Shown: positions 54,418 through 64,000 of the stretch, in pieces
Numbering within the stretch: the first letter of the stretch is position 1
Layout: each line of letters opens with the position of its first letter
DNA from: Congeria kusceri
Lineage: Eukaryota > Mollusca > Bivalvia > Myida > Dreissenidae
Assembly (NCBI GenBank): GCA_027627225.1
Contig: JAPFQT010000035.1
Location: forward strand, 1,093,501 to 1,157,500
Direction: 5' to 3'
DNA length: 64,000 bases
Notes under the pieces: generated by a model
Told to the model about the DNA's origin: nothing
Databases searched by the model: none
The model's input: only the letters and a program-made list of their open reading frames with translations
Position numbers and translations under genes: made by a program

Positions 54418-55223
54418 TGCTAGGTTCCCACTATCGTGCGATGCGTCACGAACGCCACGATTGGCCACTAGGCTCAGATTTCAGGCTTGGATACGATGTG
54501 ATGCGAGTCCATACGGTTTGTTAAGATGTTTTGCGCTCTGTTCGGGTCTGCTCATGATTTATCAATTAAAGGTGTCACGATCTGTAACGGTCTGATCTCC
54601 AGTTTAGATACGATTTCATATACGTTCCGTTGGGATTGCGTTTTTTTTTGTCTACGATCGATCATGATTGGGTCTCGATCTGACAAGATTATCACGATCA
54701 AGTTCCCCGAATTAGGACATTATAGTACGTACAGATACGTTCCGATACGCTAATCACGAATCAATGCGCTCCGCTTCGATAGGATACGACTGTGGTCGCG
54801 ATGCCTTTCACGATCATGATAAATGGAGATCAAGATTTGAGCTACGACTGGACCCGAATATACAGCCCGACTTACTATAACTTCATTTTTTCTTGAGATT
54901 GCAAGATCTTAACAGAGCGTGGTGTTTTTTCTTGTCTACGATCGATCCCGATCACCACGATTTGGATGCACGATTAGATACGATTTGTCGCATGTTCTTA
55001 CGATGCAATAAGATCTGATAAGATGATCCCGATGGACAATTGATCGCCGTTGTACGTGTTACTCGTAGAGATTTTTTGAACCGTTCAAAATTTTTCAACG
55101 ATTAACACGACTGCTACGACTGACCTCAAGATCTGAAATGATCTGATAGGATCATCATGATTGGTCCACGGTTAAGACTACGATTTCATTCGTGACGTGA
55201 ATCGTGATGGTGGGAAGCTAGCA
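54418..55223. mobile_element. 806-bp TIR element with degenerate ACGAT-rich interior
   Basis: The left end TGCTAGGTTCCCACTATCGT and the inverted right end TGCTAGCTTCCCACCATCAC form ~33-bp imperfect TIRs ending CGTCACG. TTA is next to both ends. The interior is a loose repetition of ATACGAT, GATCTG and CACGAT with no coding capacity. Confidence 0.7.
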
Positions 55224-55380
55224 TTAAGTATACAATTAAATACAAATTCCTTACATATGCACGCCTTTGCTAATTCGGTCAAACATATAGAGACAGTTAA
55301 TTACATACTATTCCGATGTACCGTACATATGTGGGCGAATTTTAACAACTACTAATAATAGACTATTTTTAAGTAATATA

Positions 55381-55621
55381 CACTCAACAAAAGTTATAAC
55401 GCACAAACTGGAAATTGTTGTATTTTCTTTATTTATAATAATTTCAGTTGCGCCATGGTGAGCACGAATTTCTTTCGTATTTTTTTCCAATATTTTGGTA
55501 TGAACAAATGCATGTATTACTCAAATTATTATGATATTTCAAGCTGAAATTCGTATAAATAAAGAAAAATACAACAATTTCCTTTTATTTCCATTTTGTG
55601 CGTTACAACTTGTGTCGAGTG
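55381..55621. mobile_element. Tc1/mariner-like MITE, TA target site
   Basis: The left end CACTCAACAAAAGTTATAAC and the inverted right end CACTCGACACAAGTTGTAAC continue into GCACAAA and a shared TTGTTGTATTTT-CTTTATTTATA, with a small indel. TA on both sides (55,379-55,380; 55,622-55,623). No transposase. Confidence 0.8.
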
Positions 55622-55839
55622 TACACAGTTTTGACTAAAGTGGCGATGGTGGTTAACAGTAAATACATGAACCAAACAGCTGATACGATCTGTAATAGAC
55701 ATCAATTGGAGAGCGCCGACCACCTCCGAGGCAAGATCCATATCACACAACTAAATTTAAAAATGTGCTATTAATGTTCCTAGTATTTTTGGCCAAACAA
55801 GCACCTAATTCATATCTGGATGAGCTATACGGTATAATG

Positions 55840-56215
55840 TGGCAAATTGCCATATCTCTCGATAAGAAAGAATACTTTCAACATTACTGGATCCACTCGG
55901 TGATTCGGATCACCATCAGAATCTCAACATGTGTTCATTCGCCCATTTCAAACTTTCCCAGAATGTTTCATGCAAATCCGTTCCTAACTAAAGTTGCTAA
56001 CAGACCTACAGACAGACAAAGCCCAGACCTACAGACAGACAAATCCCAGACCTACAGACAGACAAACCACAGACCTACAGACAGACAAACCACATACCGA
56101 CAGACAGACAAACCACAGACCTGCAAACTGACAAATCACAGAGCTACAAACCACAGACCTACAGACAAACCAGCGCCGACAGAAACCATAACGTCCACAA
56201 TGGCAGTTTATATAG
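55840..56215 (+). mobile_element. GATCCGGATCACC-family repeat with ACAG tract
   Basis: CTGGATCCACTCGGTGATTC, GGATCACCATCAGAATCTCA, TTTCATGCAAATCCGTTCCT, then a 16-20 bp repeat (ACCTACAGACAGACAAA), ending CAGCGCCGACAGAAACCATA. Matches the motif order at 28.5 and 29.8 kb without the ~440 bp insert seen there. The 155-codon frame is a translation of this repeat. Confidence 0.65.
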
Positions 56216-57300
56216 CTAAACGCTTCCTATAAACAAGAAGCTTCCTATAAACAAAAAGCCAAAAAAAAAATAAAAAAAAATTGTGTGTTTCGGACAACGG
56301 TCTTACAAAAGTTAGGTAGGGTAGGGATTGAACTTTTTCTTTATTTTAAAGATTACAATGTAGTCATAAAAGCGAAACGAATTGCAAACGCTTAACTGGC
56401 AATACTATTCATCCATAGAGATCCAAAATACTCAGTTAATAATATATTTTGCTCTTTTTCGACACGTATTATCTAGTTAATCACGATTTACTCTCTTTAA
56501 AAAATCAAAACGCTGACAGCGTTGAAAGACTGTTGGTGAGAAAAGAAACTAATATCAAGTGAATTATGAGAGTATTTTTTTTATCTTGAGAGCACATCTA
56601 TTTGAATGAAATCACCTGTCTGTAATATAATGTCCACAAAACATCTGTTAACTCATAATTGTAAAATCAACTTAAAACTAATTGGTATAAGCTGGTATTT
56701 GACCTAATTTGAACTAATTGAAGTTGGAGATCCAGGCCATTGTCTTTTGCAAATTAATACTTATATATCGCGCGTCTAATTCAATTATATTTATCTACAT
56801 TCTAATCATTATTTTTGTAATTCGTGGTAAGCTAATTTTGTGTGTGCAAATTATTTAAAAAGCAAACAGAGTTAAATGCATACAAGTCAATCTACAACGT
56901 GTAAAATTAGCCGTTTAACGGTATAAATTCGAATCAATTTTCAGTGTTTTACATCACAAGTGCTCTGCTCGGTAAATACCAATTCAACTAAAAATAAGTT
57001 AAACTAGTTAACATTAATTCAAACCTCTATGCAGAAGTACAAGGCTTTTCCACAATTTGTATGGATACGTCAAAAACAGTAACAATCGCCAATCGCGTCG
57101 TTAGTCAATACACAGTTGTTTAACTTGTTGTAATACGTTGTAATGCGTAGTTTACCAGTACACAGCACAAACAGAGACGCTATCATACCTATGGGAATAG
57201 CCATAACATTAATGCACTTGCATATCCATAATACATGGATTAGTATCATTGTTTGTTAGTGTATTACTTCCGATCTATTTCTTGTCATCTATTCATAAAT
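56216..57300. other. No recognisable gene
   Basis: AT-rich sequence with an A-rich stretch at 56,257-56,281. GTTAGGTAGGGTAGGG (56,309) resembles the inverse of CTACCTACCTACCC at 52.97 kb. Confidence 0.4.
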
Positions 57301-57767
57301 GTCAAATTACACCAAAACGGAAATCACATCCTCAGGGTTACATCAGTTAGATAATAGTAATAAACACATAGGGTTCATTGTATAATGCATATGATTAAAA
57401 AAACTGTTTAAATTATATGTTTTGGTATCAATTTAAAGGTATATATGTAAGAAATAAGAAAAAAAGCATTTTTTGCACTACTTTGTCGTAGTGGTTCCCA
57501 GCTTCATTACTTTTGGCCCATGTATTCATGCACAAAATGGCAGCCCCCCACGCCTGCGAAAACCGGTGTGTTTATTCTCAGGTAAATATTTTGAGTTCCA
57601 ACGTGTAGAATTTTTTTGATATGCTGTTTTTCAAAAGGTTATGGCCTTATCTTTCCAAAAATGTATGGTGACATATTGGAAAGCAGCTTGGTCATGGTGA
57701 AAATTGAGATCAAACATTGAATGTTTTATATGTAACAATGAAGGAATTTAATTGCGCATGCGTAACC
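57301..57767 (-). mobile_element. Element E (class unknown), copy 2
   Basis: Minus-strand copy of 22,620-23,070: GGTTACGCATGCGCAA at 57,767, CATTCAATGTTTGATCTCAA, GGCCATAACCTTTTGAAAAA, GGCCAAAAGTAATGAAGCTG, ending GTAATTTGAC at 57,301. Flanks TAAAT/TAAAG could be a 5-bp target duplication. The ends of the two copies coincide to the base. Confidence 0.75.
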
Positions 57768-58078
57768 TAAAGTAGCATCGATAATAATAGGAAGCCTCAC
57801 AGCTCCGCAAGGGAAGTGATTTACTGACTCGTAGCCTGCATAGTAAAGAAGTTGTTCCCTGAAGACCGATTTCTGAATACAACTACTAAGTCGGGTTGGC
57901 TTCAGCCAACAGTCTAAAAGCGATGTCTTCTTTTTTGTAATGCGTTCCAAACTATAAACTGGCGGCCATATAACGAAACCACGATCTATTACATCTTCAT
58001 CATTCGCCGACTGAACACATTCGGGGACTGTCCCCACATCAGTGCTTATCCCGGAGTCAGCCTCAGACACAACCCTGA
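57768..58078 (-). CDS. Putative exon of unknown gene (minus strand)
   Basis: On the minus strand an acceptor-like ATTCATTGTATTGCAG is followed by ~103 open codons (VVSEADSGISTDVGTVPECV ... FVIWPPVYSLERITKKK ... AVRLPIIIDATL) of ordinary composition, unlike the repeat-derived frames around it. The frame runs 14 codons into element E. If E is removed at its TTTA target, the next codon would be TGA, so this could be a terminal exon with its stop at the insertion site. Alternatively an internal donor (GAGTCA then GTAAAT, 57,825) could be used. I do not recognise the protein; partner exons were not found. Confidence 0.33.
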
Positions 58079-58204
58079 CTGCAATACAATGAATTTAACG
58101 TCACTTACTGGAAGAACAACATTTTATTACGACATTTCATACATCTATAATTACTTTGTTTACAAAACATCTCCCCGAAATTACAAAAAAATGCTAAAGA
58201 CTTC

Positions 58205-58265
58205 AGCGGCGCGGTAAGAGCATCTGCCTATCACGCCGATTACTCGCGTTGAATCCCCCGCAAGT
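58205..58265 (+). other. tRNA-Asp-like relic
   Basis: GCGCGGTAAGAGCATCTGCC, TATCACGCC and CGTTGAATCCCC recall the D arm, anticodon arm and B box of an Asp-type tRNA, but the stems do not pair well. Either a decayed tRNA or a SINE head; no SINE body is recognised downstream. Confidence 0.35.
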
Positions 58266-58849
58266 TCTCAGATTTATTTTTCATTTCAGTAATGTTAAAA
58301 ATAATTATTTGCACGACATTTTTCGAATATGTTTCCGGAAATAAACAAACCTATCAATTTAAGTTTTTATATAATCTCTCTGTTTTATAAGCTATCGGAA
58401 CTTGATCTGGCATGTTCAAAAACGGTCCTAAATAGTACACACCGAATAGCCCTAGTCTATTTTTAGAAGAGCTTTCCTAAGAGTCATTTATCCGCTATTA
58501 TTTGGACAGTTATTATACTTTAAAGTCATGGTTTATTGACTGCCTTTGATGATCACCGTATTATTTACATAACAGACAACCAGTTATTTATGTCTTTTCT
58601 TCTGTGAGGTAGCAGCTTTAAAATAACCAAACCATTTCATAAAATGTAAATTTCAGAATATTGTTTTAGCGAACGTCTGTTTAAGTATATGAATAAAGTC
58701 AAAATACCCAACCTCAGTAATCGGTCAGTAAATTCGTGATACATATTCACTGTTAGAATAATCTGACGTCTGGAAAAAAACTGTCTGTGGATAATTAGCA
58801 TTAGTCACTGAAACAAGACACTTAGGACACGCATCATGCACTCACATTC
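58266..58849. other. No recognisable feature
   Basis: AT-rich spacer. Confidence 0.35.
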
Positions 58850-59235
58850 CACTGGTAGTCACAAAACTCGGCTGATGTCGGATAATTCTGCACCAAAATA
58901 CCCAGGTGCACAAGTTCACACGGTGATGAAAATGTTTACAACGTTTCAATAATCTATAAATCATACATGTCGAATTACATGCTACACAAGTCCACAAATG
59001 CCATCTTTTTGCTAACAAGGGCCATAACTCTGCTGACGTCTGACAAAACTTCGCCAAAATACCCAGGTGCACAAGTTCACATGCTGATGAATATGTCTAT
59101 AAAGTTTCATAGCGCTCTAGCAGGTATACTTTTCGAGTTACGCGCGAAACACAAAAACCCGACGGACAGACGGACCGACAAGGGCAAATCTAGTATAATT
59201 ATGCCTCCTTCCTCTGAAACTTGGGGCATAACAAA
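58850..59235 (+). mobile_element. ATGCCCC-family element, 3' part
   Basis: Two ~161 bp units (CCAAAATACCCAGGTGCACA at about 58,892 and 59,053), GACGGACAGACGGACCGACA, then TTATGCCTCC...GGGGCATAAC as a loose 3' hairpin and closing motif. The 5' end seen at 2.6 kb is missing here. Frames on both strands are incidental. Confidence 0.65.
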
Positions 59236-59851
59236 GCTGAAAAGAACAACAACAATGTACAAGCAACATTTTTTCAAGGTTCCGTTTTCTATGCAGCCTT
59301 GCATTGTTTATGCAGCCAAAGTTGCCAAAGATAAAATCATGGGATAAAATAGCTGACAAAACTGCTGAGCGGTTAAATTGTCCGCTTTCAATACAGAATA
59401 TCACTGACACTTATTATGCTGAGATCTCGTCATACAGTTTTGCTTTTTTTCTAAAATTTTAACTAAATCACAGAACGAAAGCTGTAGTTCCAAATTTAGT
59501 TTGTTCATGACAAGAAATTATAGACACTTTACAATTATGTTAATTGTAAATAGTAAGTGATTTGACAAAGCTGTTTTGACCGTTCTTACGACGGCGAATG
59601 GGACGCATCATGACGATGAAATTCAAAACAAAGATGCGTGCAGTTCTTTGGGTTTTTGTTATAATAAATATTTACTCATATATTTCTACGAAATGTTCGT
59701 GTCTGTGCATTTGCAACTTAAGGTCGAGGTAAACCTTAACTAATTCGTCATACATGTACATAACATATCCCGTGTGGGCAATTAATGTAAAAAGCGAGTC
59801 CTTATAAAATTTGCACTCACATCAAAAGAAATTATTCATGCCAAAATTATA
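59236..59851. other. No recognisable gene
   Basis: Opposing short frames at 59.1-59.4 kb are not supported. Confidence 0.35.
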
Positions 59852-60118
59852 TGAGGCGTGTCGTGGGAAACCCGGGCTTAATGCATGTGCGTATTGTCGT
59901 CCCGCATTAGCCTGTGCAGTCCGCACATGCTAATCCGGGACGAGACTTTTCGCCTACAGTGGATTTATATTTAGAAGAGACTTCATTTAAATGGAAAATA
60001 CCAGAAAAGAGGAAATTGTCGTCCTAGATTAGCCTGTCCTAGATTAGACTGCACAGGCTAATCCAGAACGATACTTTACGCACATGCATTAAGCCAGGTT
60101 TTCCCAGGACACGCCTCA
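59852..60118. mobile_element. 267-bp MITE with ~70-bp TIRs
   Basis: The left end TGAGGCGTGTCGTGGGAAAC and the inverted right end TGAGGCGTGTCCTGGGAAAA continue through GGCTTAATGCATGTGCGTA and ATTAGCCTGTGCAGTC. TATA flanks both ends. An internal direct repeat (CCTAGATTAG, at about 60,026 and 60,041) is a small local duplication. I recognise this family as abundant in bivalve genomes. Confidence 0.85.
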
Positions 60119-60874
60119 TATATTTTGCTATGTTGCCTTCAATGATATGTTTGTATGCATATTCAATTAAATTAATTATCCTAGAGTTAAATTTTAATGT
60201 AACACTTAGCATGTAATGAAGCCAGTTAGTGTACGAGGGGAGATAAAAAAGTTCGTAGAATTTCTTCGCATTTCTTAAGATGACGTTTTTTTTTGCTTTT
60301 GAAATTAAAATGACACATGAAACAATGACAGCGGATTATGTTTCAATAATTTTACCCTATAACATAGAGGAAAAAAGAATTTTATAACTCTTAATAATAA
60401 GACGCGGTAATCTATCCCGGAGCCCGCCATAAAACATTGTAATATTCTAAAATCGCACGTATTTTCTCCGTTATTTATTTTCCGATTTTCGCGAAAATTT
60501 GACGTCTGCATTTAAAAAGACAATCGGCATTGAAATTAATATTGAGATGTTTTGCCCTAAATATAATGCAAGAGGACCAAGATGATCGATTACGTGACTT
60601 CTCGGACACCAGATTTTTCGGTCCATACTAAGGAGACTTCTCGGACACTAGATTTTTAGGACATGAAAAGAAAACGTATCGACCCCAAAATTAATCTGAG
60701 ATAAACTCAACCATTATTAATATCTGTACCGAGAATAAACCAATCATATACCGCCCCATGTTTTCACCGATGATAAATAAATGAATAACCTAAATACTAG
60801 TAATTTACGTTATTATAATTGATACATGTATCAAATTGTCAGGCAAATGTTACACATATGGTACATGTATATGA
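60119..60874. other. No gene; TCGGACAC direct repeat
   Basis: GACTTCTCGGACAC(C/T)AGATTTTT occurs at 60,597 and 60,632. CGAGGGGAGATAAAAAAGTT (60,235) resembles a mariner-type end, but no inverted partner is seen. Confidence 0.35.
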
Positions 60875-61145
60875 ATTCGTTACTCGCTGAATTTTCTATA
60901 GACAAAGAACAAAATTATCCTTGTTAAACTACCCAATAAACAATGCAAAAAGTAGTCGATATAATTTTTGCATTCTCGTTGTTAATCGGCCGATAAACAA
61001 CTCTTTGTCGTTATGGTGCATGGCTATTAAACCACGCCACGCCCCCGTGTTTTTATTCCTATGCATCAGAACTCAAAAGTGTTGTTTACTGGCCAATTAA
61101 CAATGATAAATCGAAAATTATTTCTTAAATATACGGTTAAGGCAT
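60875..61145 (-). repeat. GTTGTTTAT-family repeat, copy 4 of 4
   Basis: Minus-strand match: TTTTCTATAGACAAAGAACA, AAACTACCCAATAAACAATG, AAAAAGTAG, ATCGGCCGATAAACAACTCT, ATTAAACCACGCCACGCCCC, GCATCAGAACTCAAAAGTGT and CAATGATAAATCGAAAATTA. Confidence 0.6.
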
Positions 61146-62459
61146 TTCCCAGATTTAAGAATAAGGATAAAAATGATCAGAGATTCTTTGTAAGTACCAC
61201 ACCTGCGTCTGTGACGCGACATCAATTTCTTTATTTATAACAAATGAAGGCGCGTATAAAATAAATAACAGGCCCCGACATGAACATCACGATATCTTCG
61301 TGCACAGCGGACCTGTACACAGTCAAGAATCATCGACCTTTAAAGACAATTCACGAGTAGACCGTGACACGAATGGTTTACAAATAATGTAATTTTCGAG
61401 ATGCTGGGGCGGAATTCATAAAGCTCCCGAGGAAGATCACAACTTTAAATACAATTAAATGACATTTACCGGTATATCAAGTTTTTATCTGAAAATCAGA
61501 ATTTTATAATCGAATTATGATTAAAAAACAACGCATATGTCACCTTTAAGTTGTTACTGGGATAAATTACATGGATATTAATCCAAATTGAAAACAATAC
61601 ATGAAACATGGCCCCATGGTTTAGAAATGTTACGATGTTCAGACATTTACTTAAATGTTTATTAAGTAGCTTAATCAATACGGGCCCGGACACGTGCATT
61701 ATGATTAATCAAATATTGCTGTGATAGGTGATTTTGTTATTACATTCACGTAAATTCACGTTCACATCGGTGTTATACTTACAGGTTTATAAAAATATAA
61801 TATTTCCACGTGAATGTATCAGTCAGTCAGTCAAGGACGTACTTCCACGTCATACAATAACACATAAAAATGTTTTACACGCTGTAGTCTAACACATAAT
61901 AATAGATGTCAATTCGATTAGTTTCTTTATATGTATACTCTAAAATATTAAGACTGCTAAAGTAACTGACAAATTTGAATGCCAGTTGACATATGTCACC
62001 AAAATTGAGACATTTTCAAATGGAATAAAATATCACCAGAACAACCTGTGAAAAACGTAACATGTACGTAACACAACAGTCTTCGAAACACTGATCATGT
62101 AAACACTAATAAACCTGCAGCCAAGCTAAGATAACTTACGTTACAAACATTATGTAACAGTAATTTGTGTTGTTGTTATATTTAAACAAACACAAACGGG
62201 AAAGTCCCTCAACCGATGCATGCCACAGATCAGATCGCAAACTAATTCACATAGACCAGCATTTTGTCATTTGAATTGTTCTGAAGAGAATAAACGAAAT
62301 AATATTATGTGATTACATTTTAAAATAAATTGTTCATTAAAAAATGTTCTTCTATAATTTTGATTTTTTACAACTCTTTCGCAAAAAACCGCTATGGATA
62401 TGATTTGATTTTTAATGCATATCTTTACAATGACTGACATTATTTCAACTCATATTCTT
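61146..62459. other. No recognisable gene
   Basis: CACGATATCTTCGTGCACAG (61,289) recalls TCACGATTTCCTCGTGCACA at 48.18 kb, suggesting another dispersed fragment. Otherwise AT-rich, no coding signal. Confidence 0.4.
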
Positions 62460-63095
62460 GCCTACATCGGCGGACACATGGTTACCATAATCGGCGGACA
62501 TATGGTTGCCTTCATCGGCGGACACACGGTTGCAATCATCGGCGGACACACGGTTTCCATCATCGGTGGTCATACGGTTGCCCTCATCGACAGACAACGG
62601 TTGCCCTCATCGGTGGTCATTCGGTTGCCATCACCGGTGGCCCTAATCGTCGGACCCACAGTTGCCATCATTGGCTGCCATTCGGTTCCGCTCATCGGCA
62701 GACACACGGTTGCCTTCATCGACGGATACACGGTTGCGCTCACTGGCGGACATTATGTTGCCATCATCGACGGACAACCGGTTGCGCTCGTAGGCGGACA
62801 CACGGTTGCCTTTATCGACGGTCACTCGGAAGCGCTCATCGACAGACACACGGTTGCATTCATAGGCGGACACACAGTTGCCATCATCGACGGTCACTCG
62901 GTTGCGCTCATCGACGGACACACGGTTGCGCTCATAGGCTGACACACAGTTGCCATCATCGACGGAAACACGGTTGCGCTAATCGACGGAAACGAGGTTG
63001 CGCTCATAGGCGGACCCACAGTCGCTATCATCGACGGTCACTCGGTCGCGCTCATCGACGGACACACAGTCGCGCTCATCAACGAACATTCGATC
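62460..63095 (+). repeat. 24-bp minisatellite
   Basis: Units near CGGTTGCCATCATCGGCGGA plus CACA, with GCGCTCATCGACGGACACAC variants, about 26 copies. Because 24 is a multiple of three, a 175-codon plus frame reads as an 8-residue repeat (AIIGGHTV-like), and a 100-codon minus frame exists too. I regard both as repeat translations, though the first cannot be excluded as expressed. Confidence 0.9.
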
Positions 63096-64000
63096 GCGAG
63101 CCCACCTGCTGGTTCTGGCAGCACGTAAGAGTAGTTTATTAATGCGCTTCACAGGTAAATAGCTAAGAATATTGTGCCTTCAACATCACAAGTACTTCTC
63201 GCGCTTAATAGAGCGTGTCATGTTTCTCGATGCCTATAACCAAATTAATATGTTCGTAAAAATATTCACATAACTTACATATACTTCTTTGTTACCTAAA
63301 AAGTTTTTAGTAGGTCCTACTAAAAACAATGCCAAGTGATGATTAAGAATCATACATGCTACTCTGATGATGATGATGACTATGATGATGACTATGATGA
63401 TGACGACGATGACGACAATGATGATGATATAAATTATTTTTTCAAAATACATGTATTTCACTACGAAATATTACAGAAATGTATCAAGACTATTCTTTAT
63501 ATCGAACAAACACACACGACAAGAAAATATTATGTAAATAGGTGGCTTCATAATAATTCATTTCTGCATACATATTTATCTAAGAAATTGAGGAAGACAG
63601 ACATGGAATTAAATTAGATTTATGAATTTATTGAAGGCGAGTCCCCGCGTCTGTGTCTCGACCGACAACCTCGCGTAATTCGAATGCTACATGATACTTT
63701 AATGCTTCAACAAATCTTTGCACAACTTGTTAGATATGTTCTTGACTTAAAAGGCAAACTATCAAAATATACCATTGTCACAGTTTTGTGCCAACTGATC
63801 ATAAATAAAATGCTTACCGAATGTTGCTGGTATTCAAGCCATTTACTTTTGTTACATAATAAAAATCAAACGCGTGACAAAGCGATAATTAAATAAAGTA
63901 TGTCCTCATAACATAGCTATATGCACAGGCGTTTAAGACGAGGACGACAACAATGATTTGTGATAAATTCGAAAGTGTAACCGGCCGTCGCAGACGACAT
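63096..64000. other. No gene; (GAT)n microsatellite at 63,364-63,432
   Basis: A GATGATGAC-type microsatellite (Asp-rich plus-strand frame is its translation). The last bases (63,925-64,000) contain CGAGGACGACAACAATG and GTCGCAGACGAC, resembling pieces of module D. Confidence 0.45.

Noticed and set aside
60235..60280. Mariner end (CGAGGGGAGATAAAAAAGTT)
   Set aside because: No inverted partner found downstream within the window.
62415..62942. Secreted or structural repeat protein with 8-residue units
   Set aside because: The frame follows from the 24-bp unit; register slips internally and no signal peptide or splice context is seen.

Overview
This window looks like non-coding, repeat-dominated DNA from a bivalve mollusc. 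The evidence is the AT-rich background, the absence of any long host reading frame, and several interspersed repeat types that I recognise from bivalve genomes: elements with ~160 bp internal tandem units ending in 'GAGCTAA', tRNA-derived SINEs, and a TIR element beginning TGAGGCGTGTC. Species is not determinable by reading alone. I find no convincing complete host gene. Two short stretches on the minus strand (23,543-23,623 and about 57,768-58,078) have exon-like features and could belong to a gene with long introns.

Layout. 0-9.5 kb: two SINEs, then trinucleotide and complex microsatellites. 9.7-23.1 kb: a locally amplified repeat domain built from a ~0.6 kb unit (SINE plus a module with a GCGCATGCG core), 23-bp minisatellite arrays, a larger segmental duplication (14.5-16.1 versus 21.1-23.1 kb), and later insertions. 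These include a 2.46 kb TIR transposon (11,797-14,251) carrying a rearranged LINE relic, and a 451 bp element of unknown class (22,620-23,070). For three of the insertions, paralogous copies in the same window preserve the unoccupied site. 23.5-28.4 kb: a possible promoter and first exon, MITE-like and palindromic repeats. 28.4-37.6 kb: a ~1.3 kb unit duplicated in tandem. The second copy is split inside its ACAG/ACAA tract by a nearly full-length 6.3 kb LINE (30,649-36,962).

38-48 kb: a second decayed LINE, palindromic TTTTTCACA repeats around ATC and CCGTA microsatellites, two elements of the AAGAGCTG family, a different SINE with a duplicated B box, and 26-bp minisatellites. 48-56 kb: another SINE copy, MITEs, a 1.25 kb element with about seven ~155 bp units, CA-rich minisatellites and TIR elements. 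56-64 kb: a second copy of the 451 bp element next to the exon-like ORF, a tRNA-like relic, a 267 bp TIR element and a 24-bp minisatellite.

The most informative coding content is the LINE. ORF1 has a coiled coil and an L1-ORF1-like RNA-binding fold. ORF2 has an intact set of APE endonuclease motifs, a reverse transcriptase and a C-terminal CCHC. ORF1 and ORF2 are in the same frame, separated by one UAG, with no AUG before the endonuclease. This copy is dead because motif B of the reverse transcriptase is deleted with a frameshift. Several families of non-autonomous elements share one plan: AAACAA start, 5' hairpin, short inverted motif, ~150-170 bp tandem units, 3' hairpin, inverted motif, TAA end. 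That plan is consistent with pearl/Helentron-type (HINE) elements, and is the closest thing here to a coherent system.
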